NCBI GenBank assembly: GCA_001998905.1
Contig: MLAA01000012.1
Location: 29,884 to 93,883 of the forward strand
DNA: 64,000 nucleotides
DNA from: Rodentibacter caecimuris
Lineage (GTDB): Bacteria; Pseudomonadota; Gammaproteobacteria; Enterobacterales; Pasteurellaceae
Reading direction: 5' to 3'
Part shown: piece after piece, positions 24,187-35,516 of the stretch
Numbering within the stretch: position 1 is the first letter of the stretch
How the letters are laid out: every line of letters begins with the position of its first letter
Position numbers and translations under genes: made by a program
The notes under the pieces: model-generated
The model's input: only the letters and a program-made list of their open reading frames with translations
What the model was told of the DNA's origin: nothing
The model's database searches: none

Positions 24187-26013
24187 TTAACTTCTCAAGG
24201 TTTCGAAAATTTTCTCTGCTAGGGCTTTTGATATTCCCGGAACAGAAGCAATTTCATCTAATCCAGCATTTTTTATGCCTTGCAATCCCCCTAGATATTT
24301 TAGTAAGGCCTGACGACGTTTAGCACCGACTCCTTCGATGCTTTCTAACCCGCTTTGAGTAAATGCTTTTTGGCGTTTTTTGCGATGTCCACCGATAGCG
24401 TGATTATGGCTTTCATCACGAATATGCTGAATTAAATGTAATGCTGGGTGATCATCTGCTAAATGGATTTCTCGCGCTTGTTTACTAATAATCAGCACTT
24501 CTTGTCCGGCTCTGCGATCAACTCCCTTCGCTATACCGATTAAGCTCGGTTGGTTTTTGTCCCATTTTACGTTTAGCTCGGCAAACACTTTTAATGCCCG
24601 ATTGAGTTGACCTTTCCCTCCATCGATGAAAATAATATCGGGAATTTTATCTTCGTCTAAATCACGGTCATAGCGTTTGCGAAGTGCCTGTTCCATAGCG
24701 GCATAATCATCACCACCAGTAATTCCTTCTATGTTAAAGCGACGATAATCGGATTTTAATGGCCCTGCCTCCCCAAAGACGACGCAAGATGCGACGGTTT
24801 GATTTCCCATCGTGTGGCTGATATCGAAACATTCCATTCGTTTAATAGGGGGAATATTCAGTAGTTTTTGTAGTTCTTCGTAGCGCTGTGATATTTTCGA
24901 AGATTGTTTTAATTGAGTACTCAGAGCGGCTTTAGCGTTGATTTGAGCTAATTGTAAATATTTACTTTTATCGCCTTTGACATTTTCTTGAATCACTACT
25001 TTTCGCCCGGCTTGTTCGCTAAGTAAGGCTTCTAGTTCACTTTTTGCCGATAATCTCCGCTCTACAATAATACTATGTGGAACATTACGCCCTTGGTGTC
25101 CTTGCAAATAAAATTGACCGACAAAAGTTTCTGTTAATTCTGTTAAGTCTGTGTTTGCTGGTACTTTAGGAAAGTAGCTGCGATTACCGAGAACTTTACC
25201 TTGTCGAATAAACATTACTTGTACGCAAGCGATACCATGTTGATAAGCGATTGCCATAATATCCATATCATCTAAACGTTCGTTTGATACGAATTGTTTT
25301 TCTATAACGGAACGTACTGTTTGGATTTGATCGCGATAGCGTGCCGCTTCCTCGAAATTGAGTTTGCTACTCGCTTGTTCCATTTTTTCAATGAGGTGAT
25401 CTAATACTTGTTGATCTTTACCTTGTAAAAATAGACGGGCTAATTCCACTTGATGTTGGTATTCTTCATCGCTGACATAACCTGCTACACAAGGGGCAGA
25501 ACAGCGCCCTATTTGATATTGTAAACAAGGTCGGGAGCGATTGTTATACATGGAGTTTGCACATTGGCGAATGGGAAATAATTTTTGTAATAGAGAAAGT
25601 GTTTCGCGTACTGCACTGACATGAGGATAGGGACCGAAATATTCTCCAGCAATTTTTTTGGTACCGCGATAGGCACCAATTTTCGGATGGCGTTCTTTCG
25701 TTAATAGAATAAATGGGTAGGATTTATCATCTCGTAGTAATACGTTATAACGGGGTTGATAAAATTTTATAAAATTATGTTCAAGTAAAAGCGCCTCGGT
25801 TTCAGATGAAGTGATAGTGGTATCAATGTGATTAATTGATGATACTAACGCTTGTGTTTTCCGGTTGGTAATATTACTGCGAAAATAGCTGGCTAAACGT
25901 TTTTTGAGATCTTTCGCTTTTCCCACATAGATAACTTGGTTTTTATCATCATACATACGATAAACACCGGGTTCGTGGGATACATCGGTTAGAAATTTTT
26001 TTGAATCAAACAT
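24187..26013 (-). CDS. uvrC: excinuclease ABC subunit C
   Basis: A 608-residue nuclease that makes both incisions in nucleotide excision repair with UvrA and UvrB. Visible are the N-terminal GIY-YIG domain (GVYRMY...VIYVGKA), a UvrB-binding segment near residue 200, the RNase H-like 5' incision domain (FIDGGKGQL) and two C-terminal helix-hairpin-helix motifs ([25 protein letters not shown]). I start it at the ATG at 26013 (MFDSKKF), which matches family N-termini; the frame is open to 26031. Confidence 0.96.
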   Translation of the reverse strand: MFDSKKFLTDVSHEPGVYRMYDDKNQVIYVGKAKDLKKRLASYFRSNITNRKTQALVSSINHIDTTITSSETEALLLEHNFIKFYQPRYNVLLRDDKSYPFILLTKERHPKIGAYRGTKKIAGEYFGPYPHVSAVRETLSLLQKLFPIRQCANSMYNNRSRPCLQYQIGRCSAPCVAGYVSDEEYQHQVELARLFLQGKDQQVLDHLIEKMEQASSKLNFEEAARYRDQIQTVRSVIEKQFVSNERLDDMDIMAIAYQHGIACVQVMFIRQGKVLGNRSYFPKVPANTDLTELTETFVGQFYLQGHQGRNVPHSIIVERRLSAKSELEALLSEQAGRKVVIQENVKGDKSKYLQLAQINAKAALSTQLKQSSKISQRYEELQKLLNIPPIKRMECFDISHTMGNQTVASCVVFGEAGPLKSDYRRFNIEGITGGDDYAAMEQALRKRYDRDLDEDKIPDIIFIDGGKGQLNRALKVFAELNVKWDKNQPSLIGIAKGVDRRAGQEVLIISKQAREIHLADDHPALHLIQHIRDESHNHAIGGHRKKRQKAFTQSGLESIEGVGAKRRQALLKYLGGLQGIKNAGLDEIASVPGISKALAEKIFETLRS

Positions 26014-26034
26014 AAAATTTATTGCATACAAAAA

Positions 26035-26787
26035 TTACGCCAAAATTGACCGCACTTTTTCAAGATCTTCAATCGTATCGACACCAACTTCAGGTACGGC
26101 TTTTGCTAACTCAAGGTGAATTTTTTCGCCGTGCCACAATACGCGCAACTGCTCTAGTTTTTCAATCTCTTCTAATAATGTTGGTTGCCATTGTACATAT
26201 TGTTTAATAAAGCCGGCACGATAGGCATAAATGCCAATATGGCGTAGATAAACTTGCTTTAATTGTACTGTTTGGGAGTGAGTAGAAAATAAATCTCTAT
26301 CCCAAGGAATGGCAGCACGGGAAAAATATAAGACATAGCCGTTTTTATCTGCTACAACTTTGACGACATTAGGATTAAATAACTCGTCGTGATGTTGAAT
26401 ATTTACTGCTAGGGTTGCCATTGGAACGGAATATTTTGAGAGATTATCCGCTACTTGTTTGACAATAATAGGCGGAATTAACGGTTCATCACCTTGAATA
26501 TTGACAACAATTTCATCATTGTCTAATGCTAATTTTTCCACAACTTCGGCTAGTCGTTCCGTGCCTGAATTGTGTTGTTCCGATGTCATACAAACTTCCG
26601 CTCCGAATTGTGCGGCGGATCGAGCAACTTGATCATTGTCAGTAGCGATAATAATACGACTTGCACCCGATAATTGAGCTTTTTCAAAAACGTGTTGAAT
26701 CATTGGTTTGCCTGCAATATCTGCGAGGGGTTTTCCAGGGAGTCGGCTTGAAGCAAAACGAGCTGGGATAATAACGGTGAATGACAT
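26035..26787 (-). CDS. kdsB: 3-deoxy-manno-octulosonate cytidylyltransferase
   Basis: A 250-residue enzyme that activates Kdo with CTP for lipopolysaccharide core synthesis. The N-terminus [20 protein letters not shown] and the segments [11 protein letters not shown] and IGIYAYR are diagnostic. The ATG at 26787 is chosen because AAGGAA precedes it and the extra 12 residues upstream lie inside a long non-family stretch. It is the last gene of rec2-msbA-lpxK-ycaR-kdsB. A USS core lies at the 3' end. Confidence 0.96.
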   Translation of the reverse strand: MSFTVIIPARFASSRLPGKPLADIAGKPMIQHVFEKAQLSGASRIIIATDNDQVARSAAQFGAEVCMTSEQHNSGTERLAEVVEKLALDNDEIVVNIQGDEPLIPPIIVKQVADNLSKYSVPMATLAVNIQHHDELFNPNVVKVVADKNGYVLYFSRAAIPWDRDLFSTHSQTVQLKQVYLRHIGIYAYRAGFIKQYVQWQPTLLEEIEKLEQLRVLWHGEKIHLELAKAVPEVGVDTIEDLEKVRSILA

Positions 26788-26797
26788 AATGTATTCC

Positions 26798-26980
26798 TTA
26801 TTTAAGATCAAGTTTAATTGCATGTTCCGCTAGTAAACGAGGAACCCCGTTTTCTATCGGATAAGCTAAGTTCTCAAAACGGCAAATCAGGCGTTGATTC
26901 GGGTAATCATATTGTAATCTGCCTAAACAATTTGGGCAGGCGATAATTTCAAGTAGTTTGGGGGTTAGTTTGTCATTCAT
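26798..26980 (-). CDS. ycaR: Trm112 family protein YcaR
   Basis: A 60-residue Trm112-like protein with one Cys pair (CPNC) and later Cys and Glu residues; function unknown in bacteria. It overlaps the lpxK stop by 4 bp and ends 10 bp before kdsB, so it is translated with them. Length is typical. Confidence 0.9.
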   Translation of the reverse strand: MNDKLTPKLLEIIACPNCLGRLQYDYPNQRLICRFENLAYPIENGVPRLLAEHAIKLDLK

Positions 26981-27951
26981 TTTTTCGCCGTTAAACGATC
27001 AACTTTTTGCCAAAATTCGTTAAGACCTCTTCCTTGGATTTGAGCTTCAACCGGAACATACCACCAATTTTCACGCGCAAATGTTTGGCATTTCACAGCA
27101 TCTTTTTCTGTCATAAAGAGCGGTTGATTTTTAGGGAGTTTTTCGAATAACTTAATATTGAATTGTTGGTGATCTTGAAAAGATTGCGTTTCAAGTAAAT
27201 CAATAGCAGCATTTTTCAACATTGAGAAAAAGCGAGCGGGATTACCAATACCCGCAATCGCAATACCTTGATTAAATTTGTTTAATAAACGTTTTTCTCC
27301 GTTTAGTAAATTAACCGCATAATGAGGTCGTAAGTGCATTTCACTATTAGCGTATGGAAGTTCTTCACCATTAGCAATGATTAAATCAACATTTTGTAGC
27401 CGATTTATCGGTTCTCTTAGTGGTCCTGCAGGCAAGAGAAAACCGTTGCCAAATTGACGTTTGGCATCAATCACAACAATTTCGATATCTCGTTGTAAAC
27501 GATAGTGCTGTAAGCCATCGTCGGAGACGATGATATCACAAGGATAATGTTCCAAAAGATATTCTATCGCTTGTTTACGATTTGGCGAAATACAAACTGG
27601 GGTACCAGTACGCTTAGCAATTAAAACGGGTTCATCGCCGCCTTGAATCGGATCGGTTTTCTCAGAAACCAATAGAGGATAAACAGAGGATTGGCTGCCG
27701 TAACCACGGGAAATGATGCCGACAGTCATTCCTCTTTGTCGTAATTGTTGTACCAGCCAGATTACAACAGGAGTTTTTCCGTTTCCGCCGACGGAAAGGT
27801 TGCCGACGATAATAACGGGTTTTGGTGCGTGGTAGGCAGTTATAATATGGTGTTGGAACAGACAGCGACGAATATGAACGATAAGCCTGAATAACAACGA
27901 AAAAGGCAGTAATAAATAACTAATGATTGATGCTGAATACCAAAATTTCAT
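26977..27951 (-). CDS. lpxK: tetraacyldisaccharide 4'-kinase
   Basis: A 324-residue inner-membrane kinase that phosphorylates the lipid A disaccharide at the 4' position. A hydrophobic N-terminal helix ([14 protein letters not shown]) is followed by the P-loop [13 protein letters not shown] (about residues 51-63). The segment DDGLQHYRL is conserved in the family. It lies 83 bp after msbA. Confidence 0.96.
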   Translation of the reverse strand: MKFWYSASIISYLLLPFSLLFRLIVHIRRCLFQHHIITAYHAPKPVIIVGNLSVGGNGKTPVVIWLVQQLRQRGMTVGIISRGYGSQSSVYPLLVSEKTDPIQGGDEPVLIAKRTGTPVCISPNRKQAIEYLLEHYPCDIIVSDDGLQHYRLQRDIEIVVIDAKRQFGNGFLLPAGPLREPINRLQNVDLIIANGEELPYANSEMHLRPHYAVNLLNGEKRLLNKFNQGIAIAGIGNPARFFSMLKNAAIDLLETQSFQDHQQFNIKLFEKLPKNQPLFMTEKDAVKCQTFARENWWYVPVEAQIQGRGLNEFWQKVDRLTAKK

Positions 27952-28034
27952 ATTACTCCTTCATTTATAGGGAAATATCGTTGTTTGTTATCTTTTATAT
28001 AGGGCTTTGTTTGTGGTTTGTTCCAGTAATATTG

Positions 28035-29798
28035 CTACTCGCCAAATTGCATACTGTGCAATTGTTTATATGCACCACCTTGATTTAATAATTCTTGGTG
28101 AGAACCTCTTTCAATAATTTCACCGTGATCTACAACTAAAATTTCGTCAGCGTTTTCAATTGTAGAAAGTCGATGCGCAATCACAAGAACTGTTCGATTT
28201 TTCTTGAGATCCTCTAATGCGGCTTGAATAGCTCGCTCAGATTCAGTATCTAAAGCCGAAGTTGCTTCATCTAGAATTAAGACAGGAGAATCTCTCAGTA
28301 AGGCTCTGGCGATGGCTAAGCGTTGGCGTTGTCCACCAGATAGGCTTGCACCGTTTTCACCGATAATGGTATCGAAACCGTTTGGCAATTTTTCAATAAA
28401 TTCCAATGCATGTGCCGATTTTGCAGCAGCGATGATATCTGCTTGTGTATATTGATGATTTGAGGCGTAAGCGATATTGTTCGCAATTGTATCGTTAAAT
28501 AAATGGACTTGTTGAGAAACTACCGCACAGTTTTGGCGTAAATTAGATAAACGATAGTCTTGAATGTTGACACCATCCAATAAAATTTCGCCTTGTTGAA
28601 TATCGTAAAAGCGTGTTACCAAATTCGCAATGGTTGATTTTCCGGAGCCTGACCGCCCTACCAAGGCAACGGTTTTTCCGGCCGGAATGTGGAAAGATAC
28701 TTGATGTAAGGCAGCTTCTTCTTTTCCTTGATAGTGAAATGTTACTTTATTAAAAGTAATATCACCTTTTGCTGGCTCAGCTTTATGAGTGCCGGTATCT
28801 TTTTCAGTTTCAAGATCCAAAATAGAGAATAGCGTTTGGCAAGCGGCCATTCCTCGTTGAAATTGGGAATTAACATTCGTTAGTGATTTGAGTGGGCGCA
28901 TCATTGCTAACATTGAAGAAAATACGACAGTAAATGAACCTGCTGTTAAATGGTTGTCGGCTAAAATTGGTGTTGTTGCTAAATAGAGAACAACGGCTAA
29001 CGCGGAAGAGGCGATAATTTGTACAATAGGATCGGAAATAGCATCAGCGGTAACCATTTTCATTCCTTTACGACGCATATCGTTACTAACATGATTAAAA
29101 CGTTCTTCTTCGACAGATTGTCCGCCAAAAGAAAGTACCACTTTATGTCCTTTTAGCATCTGTTCTGTGGTGGAGGTTAGCTCTCCCATAGAATCTTGCA
29201 TATTTTTACTGAGCTGACGGAAGATTTTTGAAACCGCACGGATTAAAACTGCAATAATTGGACCAATAATAAAGAGGACTATGGTTAATTCCCAGCTAGT
29301 GTAAATCATTACGCACAATAAAGAGATAATATATGCGCCTTCTCGCACTATAGTAATAAGGGAACCGGAGGAGGAACTAGCAATTATTTCAGAATCATAA
29401 GTAATACGAGAGAGTAGTTTCCCCGTTGAATTTTGATCAAAAAAACTGACAGGCATAAACATTAAGTGTTTAAATAATCGTCTACGCATTGTCATTACTA
29501 CTTTGCCGGAGACCCAAGCCAAACAATATGATGAAATAAAATTACTGATCCCTCGTAAAAAGATCATTCCAACGACAACAAATGCCATCATTTTCAAGAA
29601 TGAATGATCGGCTTTTCCGAATCCGTTATCAAGTAAAGGTTTGAGTAGATAAATTAGGCCGGAGTCAGCTAGCGCATTGAGTACTAGTGCAACACCTGCG
29701 ACGACTAGCCCCGATTTGAAGGGGGAAATCATTGGCCATAAGCGTTTGAAGGTTTGCATTGTGGAGAAATCTTGATCTTGAATTTGTGAATCTTGCAT
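28035..29798 (-). CDS. msbA: lipid A export ABC transporter MsbA
   Basis: A 587-residue half-transporter that flips lipid A-core across the inner membrane. Six membrane helices (about residues 25-310) are followed by an ATPase domain with Walker [12 protein letters not shown], signature LSGGQRQR, Walker [13 protein letters not shown] and His-switch IAHRLS. All catalytic residues are present. It follows rec2 by 45 bp in a fixed Pasteurellaceae order. Confidence 0.97.
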   Translation of the reverse strand: MQDSQIQDQDFSTMQTFKRLWPMISPFKSGLVVAGVALVLNALADSGLIYLLKPLLDNGFGKADHSFLKMMAFVVVGMIFLRGISNFISSYCLAWVSGKVVMTMRRRLFKHLMFMPVSFFDQNSTGKLLSRITYDSEIIASSSSGSLITIVREGAYIISLLCVMIYTSWELTIVLFIIGPIIAVLIRAVSKIFRQLSKNMQDSMGELTSTTEQMLKGHKVVLSFGGQSVEEERFNHVSNDMRRKGMKMVTADAISDPIVQIIASSALAVVLYLATTPILADNHLTAGSFTVVFSSMLAMMRPLKSLTNVNSQFQRGMAACQTLFSILDLETEKDTGTHKAEPAKGDITFNKVTFHYQGKEEAALHQVSFHIPAGKTVALVGRSGSGKSTIANLVTRFYDIQQGEILLDGVNIQDYRLSNLRQNCAVVSQQVHLFNDTIANNIAYASNHQYTQADIIAAAKSAHALEFIEKLPNGFDTIIGENGASLSGGQRQRLAIARALLRDSPVLILDEATSALDTESERAIQAALEDLKKNRTVLVIAHRLSTIENADEILVVDHGEIIERGSHQELLNQGGAYKQLHSMQFGE

Positions 29799-29843
29799 AC
29801 CGGATTGTCTTTGTACCTCAAAAATTGGCGGACATTTTACCTG

Positions 29844-32264
29844 TTATTTTTCGGATAATCCAATCGGTCTCGCATACCAAGGGGAAAATAGTGTTCGGGC
29901 GGTTTGGATTTGAACAGATTTTTCATAAAAATTAATTCTGATTTGTCCAACATCTGCAGTGTTTTTTGTTTGTACTTGATAACGTTTTAAACGTTCAAGG
30001 ACATCAATATGCGGAAATTTCCAAGGGTTATGTTTGCCGCTAGAAATGAGCCCAATCTTAGGTTTAGTCCTGGAGAGTAAGAATTCGCTGGTTGAAGTTT
30101 TACTGCCATGATGACCTATTTGTAGAATATCAATTTTTCCAGCGTTCACTGCAATTTGACGTTCGACTAGACGATCTGCATCACCGGTTAAGAGGATCTT
30201 ATGTTGTTTGTCTTGTAATAGGATAACACAAGAATCTGCATTTTTTGCTCGAGTTACCTTTTGGGGAGGAGAAAGTACTCGGAACATTAGTCCTTGCCAT
30301 TGCCAACTTATATCTTTTTGGCAAAAAGTGCGGTCAATTTTGTTATTTTTATGTGGATAGTATTTTAATGAAGGTGTAATAAGTTTTATATTTGGAAGGG
30401 CAGTTAATAAAGGTGTAGCACCCCCTGCGTGATCATTGTCGTCATGACTTAAGATCAACATTTCCAATTTAATTCCTTCGCGTTGTAAATAAGGCAAAAT
30501 TTCGAGTTCTGCCATAGAACCGCCTCGCCAGCTAGCTCCCGAATCATATAATACACCTCTTCCGTTCTTGACTATTAATGTAGCAAGACCTTGCCCGACA
30601 TCCAAAGTCTCTAACTGCCAAGTCGGGCGATTAAGTATTCGGTAAATCGGTATTATAAGTAAACCGATGATAGCAGGGAAAAGTAGGCTGAAAATCGGGA
30701 GAAAAGCAGATTTGGTTTGAAAAGGAAAATACTGAGGGTGAAAAGTGAAGCCCTTTCGTTTTATTAATTTTGTCAACTGATGAGATTGTGATTTTTGATT
30801 TGTGAAGAAGTAAGCTAACCATAATAGACTACCAAATAATGCGAGAAAAAGTGCGGTCAAAATAAATACCGAATTGATTGAAAAAGTTACCCATTGTCCT
30901 TGTAAGAATTGAATGATGTTGGTTGTTAGATGAACAAGATAATCGGCAATTTGCCATGAGAAAAATGCACCATTACTCAGAACGGCAAATAAGACTAGAG
31001 GAACGAGTATAAAACTAAATATAGGGACAATAATTAAATTAGCGATAATACCGTTGAGTGAAAATCCATTAAATAGTAGAAGTTGAATAGGGGTAAATAG
31101 TAAAAATAATCCTATTTGTAGATGAACTAGACTTAGAATTGCGAGTGCTTTAGGAAAGAGTGGGCGGTGCTGCCATTGAATTAGAGATATAGGAAAGGCA
31201 TGGTACCATATTAGTAGAACCCCAACGGCACTAATAGACAACCAAAAACTGTTGGAAAGAATCATCAGTGGCTCAAATAGTAATAAGAAGCCGATAACCA
31301 GATAAAAATATTGAAACGGAGAATAATATCGTCGGGATAGTCGAATAGTGCAGACAATAACTAGAGCACTAAGTGCTCTTCGTGTAGGGATATTAAATCC
31401 GGCGAAATAAGCATAAAGTGCTGCGGTGGATAAACCGATAAGAATAGGGAATGTTGGTGTAATGAATCTTGCTGGAAAAAAATATTGGATAGCCCTGGTT
31501 AAATAGAAACCGATTGCCATTGCAAGACCAATATGTAAACCAGAGATTGCCAGTAAATGTGCCGTATTGGTTTGTTGATATTCTTGCCACATATCGGAAG
31601 GTAGCCAAGCACGTTCGCCAAATCCTAATGCTAATAATAAACCTTGCCTCGGCAGATTTGTAGTTTGTTGTAATGCTTGATAAAGTTTTTGTTGACGCCA
31701 AGAGTAGTTGCTATTCTTTTTTGTAGCCTTTGTGATTGTTGTGCGTGCCGTGATTTTTTTCGATAGATACCATTTTTGCCGATCAAACCCACCAAAATTT
31801 AATCTTGATGAAATAGATTTAAGTTTTATTTCCGAATTCCAGATTTCTCCAATAAAAGGGCGTTCGGGGTGTTTCCAATTCACTAATAACCTCTGTGGAG
31901 GTATATTTGGTGAAAGCTGTACTGAGGCGATAAGTGTTTGATAATCTTTTTGGTGTAGTATCTCTTCTATTTTTAATTCGGTTTGTATGTTCGGGAGAGT
32001 TCGTGCGATTTGATCCGCTTGATGTAATAAAGTGAGAGCCTGTGAATGCGTAAATGCCAAACAGATTATAAATCCGCACAAATAAATAATAAGACGGGTT
32101 AAAAATAAATAATTGAACCAATAGCAATAAAGTGCGGTCATAACGAGCGGTAAATTAAAGAGCAGAGCAGTATGCCAAGAAAGTAGAAGAATATCTGGCA
32201 GTATTAATAATGAGAAACTTGAGATGATGGGGAAGGCGATCAAAGTAAACAAGTCAGGTTTCAT
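29844..32264 (-). CDS. rec2: DNA uptake channel ComEC/Rec2
   Basis: An inner-membrane protein of about 806 residues that moves single-stranded DNA into the cytoplasm during transformation. An N-terminal DUF4131 region, a central multi-helix Competence domain (about 200-480, with LLAISGLHIGLAMA) and a C-terminal metallo-beta-lactamase-like domain with LSHDDNDHAGG are all present. It starts at the ATG at 32264 or the GTG at 32273; neither has a clear ribosome-binding site. A CRP-S-like site lies at 32340-32361. Several USS cores fall inside. Confidence 0.94.
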   Translation of the reverse strand: MKPDLFTLIAFPIISSFSLLILPDILLLSWHTALLFNLPLVMTALYCYWFNYLFLTRLIIYLCGFIICLAFTHSQALTLLHQADQIARTLPNIQTELKIEEILHQKDYQTLIASVQLSPNIPPQRLLVNWKHPERPFIGEIWNSEIKLKSISSRLNFGGFDRQKWYLSKKITARTTITKATKKNSNYSWRQQKLYQALQQTTNLPRQGLLLALGFGERAWLPSDMWQEYQQTNTAHLLAISGLHIGLAMAIGFYLTRAIQYFFPARFITPTFPILIGLSTAALYAYFAGFNIPTRRALSALVIVCTIRLSRRYYSPFQYFYLVIGFLLLFEPLMILSNSFWLSISAVGVLLIWYHAFPISLIQWQHRPLFPKALAILSLVHLQIGLFLLFTPIQLLLFNGFSLNGIIANLIIVPIFSFILVPLVLFAVLSNGAFFSWQIADYLVHLTTNIIQFLQGQWVTFSINSVFILTALFLALFGSLLWLAYFFTNQKSQSHQLTKLIKRKGFTFHPQYFPFQTKSAFLPIFSLLFPAIIGLLIIPIYRILNRPTWQLETLDVGQGLATLIVKNGRGVLYDSGASWRGGSMAELEILPYLQREGIKLEMLILSHDDNDHAGGATPLLTALPNIKLITPSLKYYPHKNNKIDRTFCQKDISWQWQGLMFRVLSPPQKVTRAKNADSCVILLQDKQHKILLTGDADRLVERQIAVNAGKIDILQIGHHGSKTSTSEFLLSRTKPKIGLISSGKHNPWKFPHIDVLERLKRYQVQTKNTADVGQIRINFYEKSVQIQTARTLFSPWYARPIGLSEK

Positions 32265-32339
32265 ATTCTGCACTATGTTATCTAAAAATAGAATTGACGC
32301 TAGTCTAGATAAGAAAATGAAGCAAATTATTTTATTTAA

Positions 32340-32361
32340 AAATAAGAGTAAGATCGCAAAA
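32340..32361 (-). promoter_or_regulatory. CRP-S-like competence site upstream of rec2
   Basis: On the minus strand the site reads TTTTGCGATC-TTACTCTTATTT. The left half-site TTTTGCGA is perfect and the right half is degenerate. The near edge lies 67-76 bp before the rec2 start, almost the same distance as the comN site, which supports both. Confidence 0.5.
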
Positions 32362-32498
32362 TTAAAATTTTCTTTGGATATTTTGTTTGCTAAAAGTAAA
32401 AAGTTCTGTTATTTATACGCCCTTTAAAATGAAGGGTAGAAATAATCTGCAAAACAAAGGCTGTATTTCTAATTCGATTTATTCACTAGGAGTGTACC

Positions 32499-32936
32499 AT
32501 GTCTAAAGCGTCGTTAAGCTTATTGGATTTAGCAGGGGTTAAACCCTATCAATCTAAAAAAGATGAAGAATATATGAATGAAGCTCAAATTCTTCACTTT
32601 AAAAAGATTTTAAATGCCTGGCACCAACAAATTATCGAAGAAACGACTCGTACTGTTGCTCATATGCAAGATGAGGCTGCTAATTTTCCGGATCCAGCTG
32701 ATCGTGCTACGCAAGAGGAAGAATTTAGTTTGGAACTGCGCAACCGTGATCGTGAGCGCAAATTAATGAAAAAAATCGAACATACACTGAAAAAATTGGA
32801 AACCGAGGATTTTGGTTATTGTGATTCTTGTGGCGAAGAAATTGGGATTCGTCGTTTAGAGGCTCGTCCAACGGCAGATCTATGTATTGATTGCAAGACT
32901 CTCGCTGAAATTCGCGAAAAGCAACTTATTGGATAA
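32499..32936 (+). CDS. dksA: RNA polymerase-binding regulator DksA
   Basis: A 145-residue protein that binds the polymerase secondary channel and, with ppGpp, mediates the stringent response. The long coiled-coil hairpin has its Asp-containing tip ([14 protein letters not shown]) and is followed by a zinc finger with CDSC and CIDC. Length is slightly below the 151 residues of E. coli DksA. It stands alone between divergent rec2 and downstream pcnB. Confidence 0.96.
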   Translation: MSKASLSLLDLAGVKPYQSKKDEEYMNEAQILHFKKILNAWHQQIIEETTRTVAHMQDEAANFPDPADRATQEEEFSLELRNRDRERKLMKKIEHTLKKLETEDFGYCDSCGEEIGIRRLEARPTADLCIDCKTLAEIREKQLIG

Positions 32937-32950
32937 GTTATGTTGGGAGG

Positions 32951-32990
32951 AGGTGCGGTCGGTTTTAGTTAAATTTTACCGACCGCACTT
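32951..32990 (+). terminator. USS inverted pair after dksA
   Basis: AGGTGCGGTCGGT (32951-32963) and ACCGACCGCACTT (32978-32990) form a long stem of paired uptake signals just after dksA, in terminator position. Confidence 0.65.
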
Positions 32991-33030
32991 CCTATTGTAT
33001 TTTGTAATGTAAATAATTACGGAGTTTATT

Positions 33031-34494
33031 ATTCTTAGTTATATCAAAACGTGGTTTGGTAAAAAAAGTGAAACGATAAAGTCATCTTGCCAATTGAAAC
33101 AAACCACTATTCAGGCAGAATTTACGGATAATAATGATATCCCTTCAACTGAAAATGTTGAGCCAACGCTTCTCCCTGATCATTGTTTTAAACTTAAAGC
33201 TTCCTCTTTTGGTATTACTCCTCGTCTGATTAGTCGGAATGCGCTTACTGTTGTAGAAAAGCTACAACGTCAGGGGTTTGAGGCCTATATTGTTGGTGGA
33301 TGTTTACGGGATTTATTACTAGACAAAAAACCAAAAGATTTTGATGTAGCGACGAATGCTCGTCCGGAACAGATCCAAAGCGTTTTTCAGCGGCAATGCA
33401 GATTGGTCGGACGGCGTTTCCGTTTGGCACATATTATGTTTGGACGAGATGTCATTGAAGTTGCTACATTCCGTGCAAATCACATCAATGTTGGAAATGA
33501 GAATCAAGCTAAAAAAACAGATGACGGAATGCTAGTTCGTGATAATGTGTATGGTAATATTGAGCAAGATGCCTGCCGTCGGGATTTTACAGTTAATGCG
33601 CTATATTATGATCCAAAGCATAATACACTAATAGATTATTTTGACGGTATTTCAGATCTTAAGGCGGGGAAATTGCGTTTGATTGGAGAGCCGGTTATAC
33701 GCTATCAAGAAGATCCCGTTAGAATGTTGCGCTCAATTCGCTTTATAGCTAAATTGGATATGTTTTTAGATAAGCCGAGTGATGTTCCGATCCGTGAGTT
33801 AGCCCCTCTTCTGAAACAAATTCCACCGGCCCGTTTGTTTGATGAGAGTTTAAAATTGCTACAAGCGGGGGAAGGGGTAAAAACTTACCGCCTATTGCGA
33901 GAGTACGCATTATTTGAGCAATTATTTCCTTCTTTAATGCCCTATTTTACAGAGCGTGGGGATAGTTTTGCTGAGCGTATGATTATAACAGCTTTGAAGT
34001 CGACTGATGAACGCATTGCCGATAAGTTAAGAATTAACCCCGCTTTTTTATTTGCAGCATTTTTTTGGTATCCATTACGAGAGAAAGTGGAAATATTGAA
34101 AAATGAAGGTGGATTGAATAATCACGATGCTTATGCGTTGGCAAGTAATGATATTTTAGCTGTATTTTGCCGGGCGTTGTCAGCTCCTCGTCGTCATACC
34201 GCCGTGATTCGCGACATTTGGTTTCTACAACTTCAATTATTAAAACGAACGGGAAATACTCCACTTAGAACGATGACACACCCTAAGTTTCGTGCGGCAT
34301 TTGATTTATTGGTTATGCGTGCGGAAGTTGAAGGCGGTGAAACAGTTGAATTAGCAAGATGGTGGCATGAATACCAATTTAGTAATGATGAGCAGCGTAA
34401 TCTGTTAGTTAAGGAACAACAGAAAAAAAGTACAAAACCGAATAAAAAGTATTACCGAAATCGTAAGCCAAAAAAATCGAAGGTGGCAAGATAG
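33031..34494 (+). CDS. pcnB: poly(A) polymerase I, probable ATT start
   Basis: A nucleotidyltransferase that adds 3' poly(A) tails and marks RNA for decay. The head domain contains YIVGGCLRDLLL and PKDFDVATNA (catalytic Asp pair), followed by GRRFRLAH; a basic C-terminal tail (TKPNKKYYRNRKPKKSK) would bind RNA. A TTG at 33094 would give 466 residues, but the same frame runs upstream and GGAG (33021-33024) is placed 6 bp before an ATT at 33031, giving 487 residues with a basic N-terminus. E. coli pcnB is known to start at ATT, so I prefer this. It overlaps folK by 1 bp. Confidence 0.9.
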   Translation: MLSYIKTWFGKKSETIKSSCQLKQTTIQAEFTDNNDIPSTENVEPTLLPDHCFKLKASSFGITPRLISRNALTVVEKLQRQGFEAYIVGGCLRDLLLDKKPKDFDVATNARPEQIQSVFQRQCRLVGRRFRLAHIMFGRDVIEVATFRANHINVGNENQAKKTDDGMLVRDNVYGNIEQDACRRDFTVNALYYDPKHNTLIDYFDGISDLKAGKLRLIGEPVIRYQEDPVRMLRSIRFIAKLDMFLDKPSDVPIRELAPLLKQIPPARLFDESLKLLQAGEGVKTYRLLREYALFEQLFPSLMPYFTERGDSFAERMIITALKSTDERIADKLRINPAFLFAAFFWYPLREKVEILKNEGGLNNHDAYALASNDILAVFCRALSAPRRHTAVIRDIWFLQLQLLKRTGNTPLRTMTHPKFRAAFDLLVMRAEVEGGETVELARWWHEYQFSNDEQRNLLVKEQQKKSTKPNKKYYRNRKPKKSKVAR

Positions 34495-34970
34495 TGGAAA
34501 AGGTATATATTGCGTTAGGCAGTAATTTAAATAATCCTATTGAACAGCTAAATTCCGCATTGTATGCGATTGAAACATTACCTCATTCAAGATTTGAGGC
34601 CGTTAGCTCTTTTTACCAAAGTAAGCCCTTGGGGCCAAAAGATCAGCCGGATTATGTTAATGCCGTTACTTGTATTTACACTCGCTTATCGCCTATTGAA
34701 TTATTGGATTATTTGCAACACATTGAGAATCAACAAGGTCGAGTTCGTTTACGCCACTGGGGAGAACGGACTTTAGATTTGGATATTTTACTTTATGGTG
34801 GGCAAATTATTCAGTCTGAAAGGCTAACGGTACCGCATTATGATATGCAAAATAGGGAATTTGTCTTGATACCATTACTAGAGATTGCTCCGGATTTATA
34901 TTTACCGAATGGGCAGGCTGTTAGTGAATTAGTTCAAGTCTTACCAGAAACTAGTTTAGTCAGAATTTAG
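34494..34970 (+). CDS. folK: 2-amino-4-hydroxy-6-hydroxymethyldihydropteridine pyrophosphokinase
   Basis: A 158-residue kinase that activates the pterin precursor in folate biosynthesis. It starts with the typical VYIALGSNLNNP and carries RWGERTLDLDILLYG-like sequence (RHWGERTLDLDILLYGG) with the metal-binding Asp pair. The GTG start overlaps the pcnB stop, so the two are translationally coupled, as in many gammaproteobacteria. Confidence 0.96.
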   Translation: MEKVYIALGSNLNNPIEQLNSALYAIETLPHSRFEAVSSFYQSKPLGPKDQPDYVNAVTCIYTRLSPIELLDYLQHIENQQGRVRLRHWGERTLDLDILLYGGQIIQSERLTVPHYDMQNREFVLIPLLEIAPDLYLPNGQAVSELVQVLPETSLVRI

Positions 34971-35410
34971 TTATAAAAATAAAGGTTTTTTCCTATTCTA
35001 AGAGGCCGTTTAGCAAATTATCAATTATGTCATGGCTATGCTTTTATCTTTTTAAATTTAAATATTACCGCTAGCTCATCAATCTTCTTATCCATCCCAC
35101 TTTTTTGCGAGTAATTTTTCTTGGTTAGGTGAAACTTGATTATGCTAGGTGTTTTTTGAAGACGTATGAATAATATTGTTAAGGAATTGAGATATATGTC
35201 ATCTGGTTTTAGCTTGAATTAAGATATTCTGTTTGATGAGAGAACATACATTATGTATAAAAATTAGGGCTAGAAGTGGCAGATATAGCTAGTAAGCAAA
35301 TAATATTATATTAACTACCTAAAACATACTATTTAATAAAGTGAAGGAGAATGTATATAGCATCTAAGTGATGCTATGTAAGCTTTTTATATAGAAAATA
35401 AAGATTTATT
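34971..35410. other. AT-rich stretch without a gene
   Basis: 440 bp between folK and the tRNA cluster. No supported gene, repeat or strong terminator is visible. The tRNA genes are on the minus strand, so this holds their downstream region. Confidence 0.4.
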
Positions 35411-35487
35411 TGGCACGCCCTATTGGATTCGAACCAATGACCTACGGCTTAGAAGGCCGTTGCTCTATCCAGCTGAGCTAAGGGCGC
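35411..35487 (-). tRNA. tRNA-Arg (anticodon TCT)
   Basis: Minus-strand 77-nt cloverleaf with acceptor GCGCCCT, D arm TAGCTCAGCTGGATAGAGC, anticodon loop CTTCTAA, T arm GGTTCGAATCC and encoded CCA. It reads AGA codons. It follows tRNA-Pro by 29 bp. Confidence 0.95.
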
Positions 35488-35516
35488 CTATCAAATAAGG
35501 ATAGATTTTATTGAAG

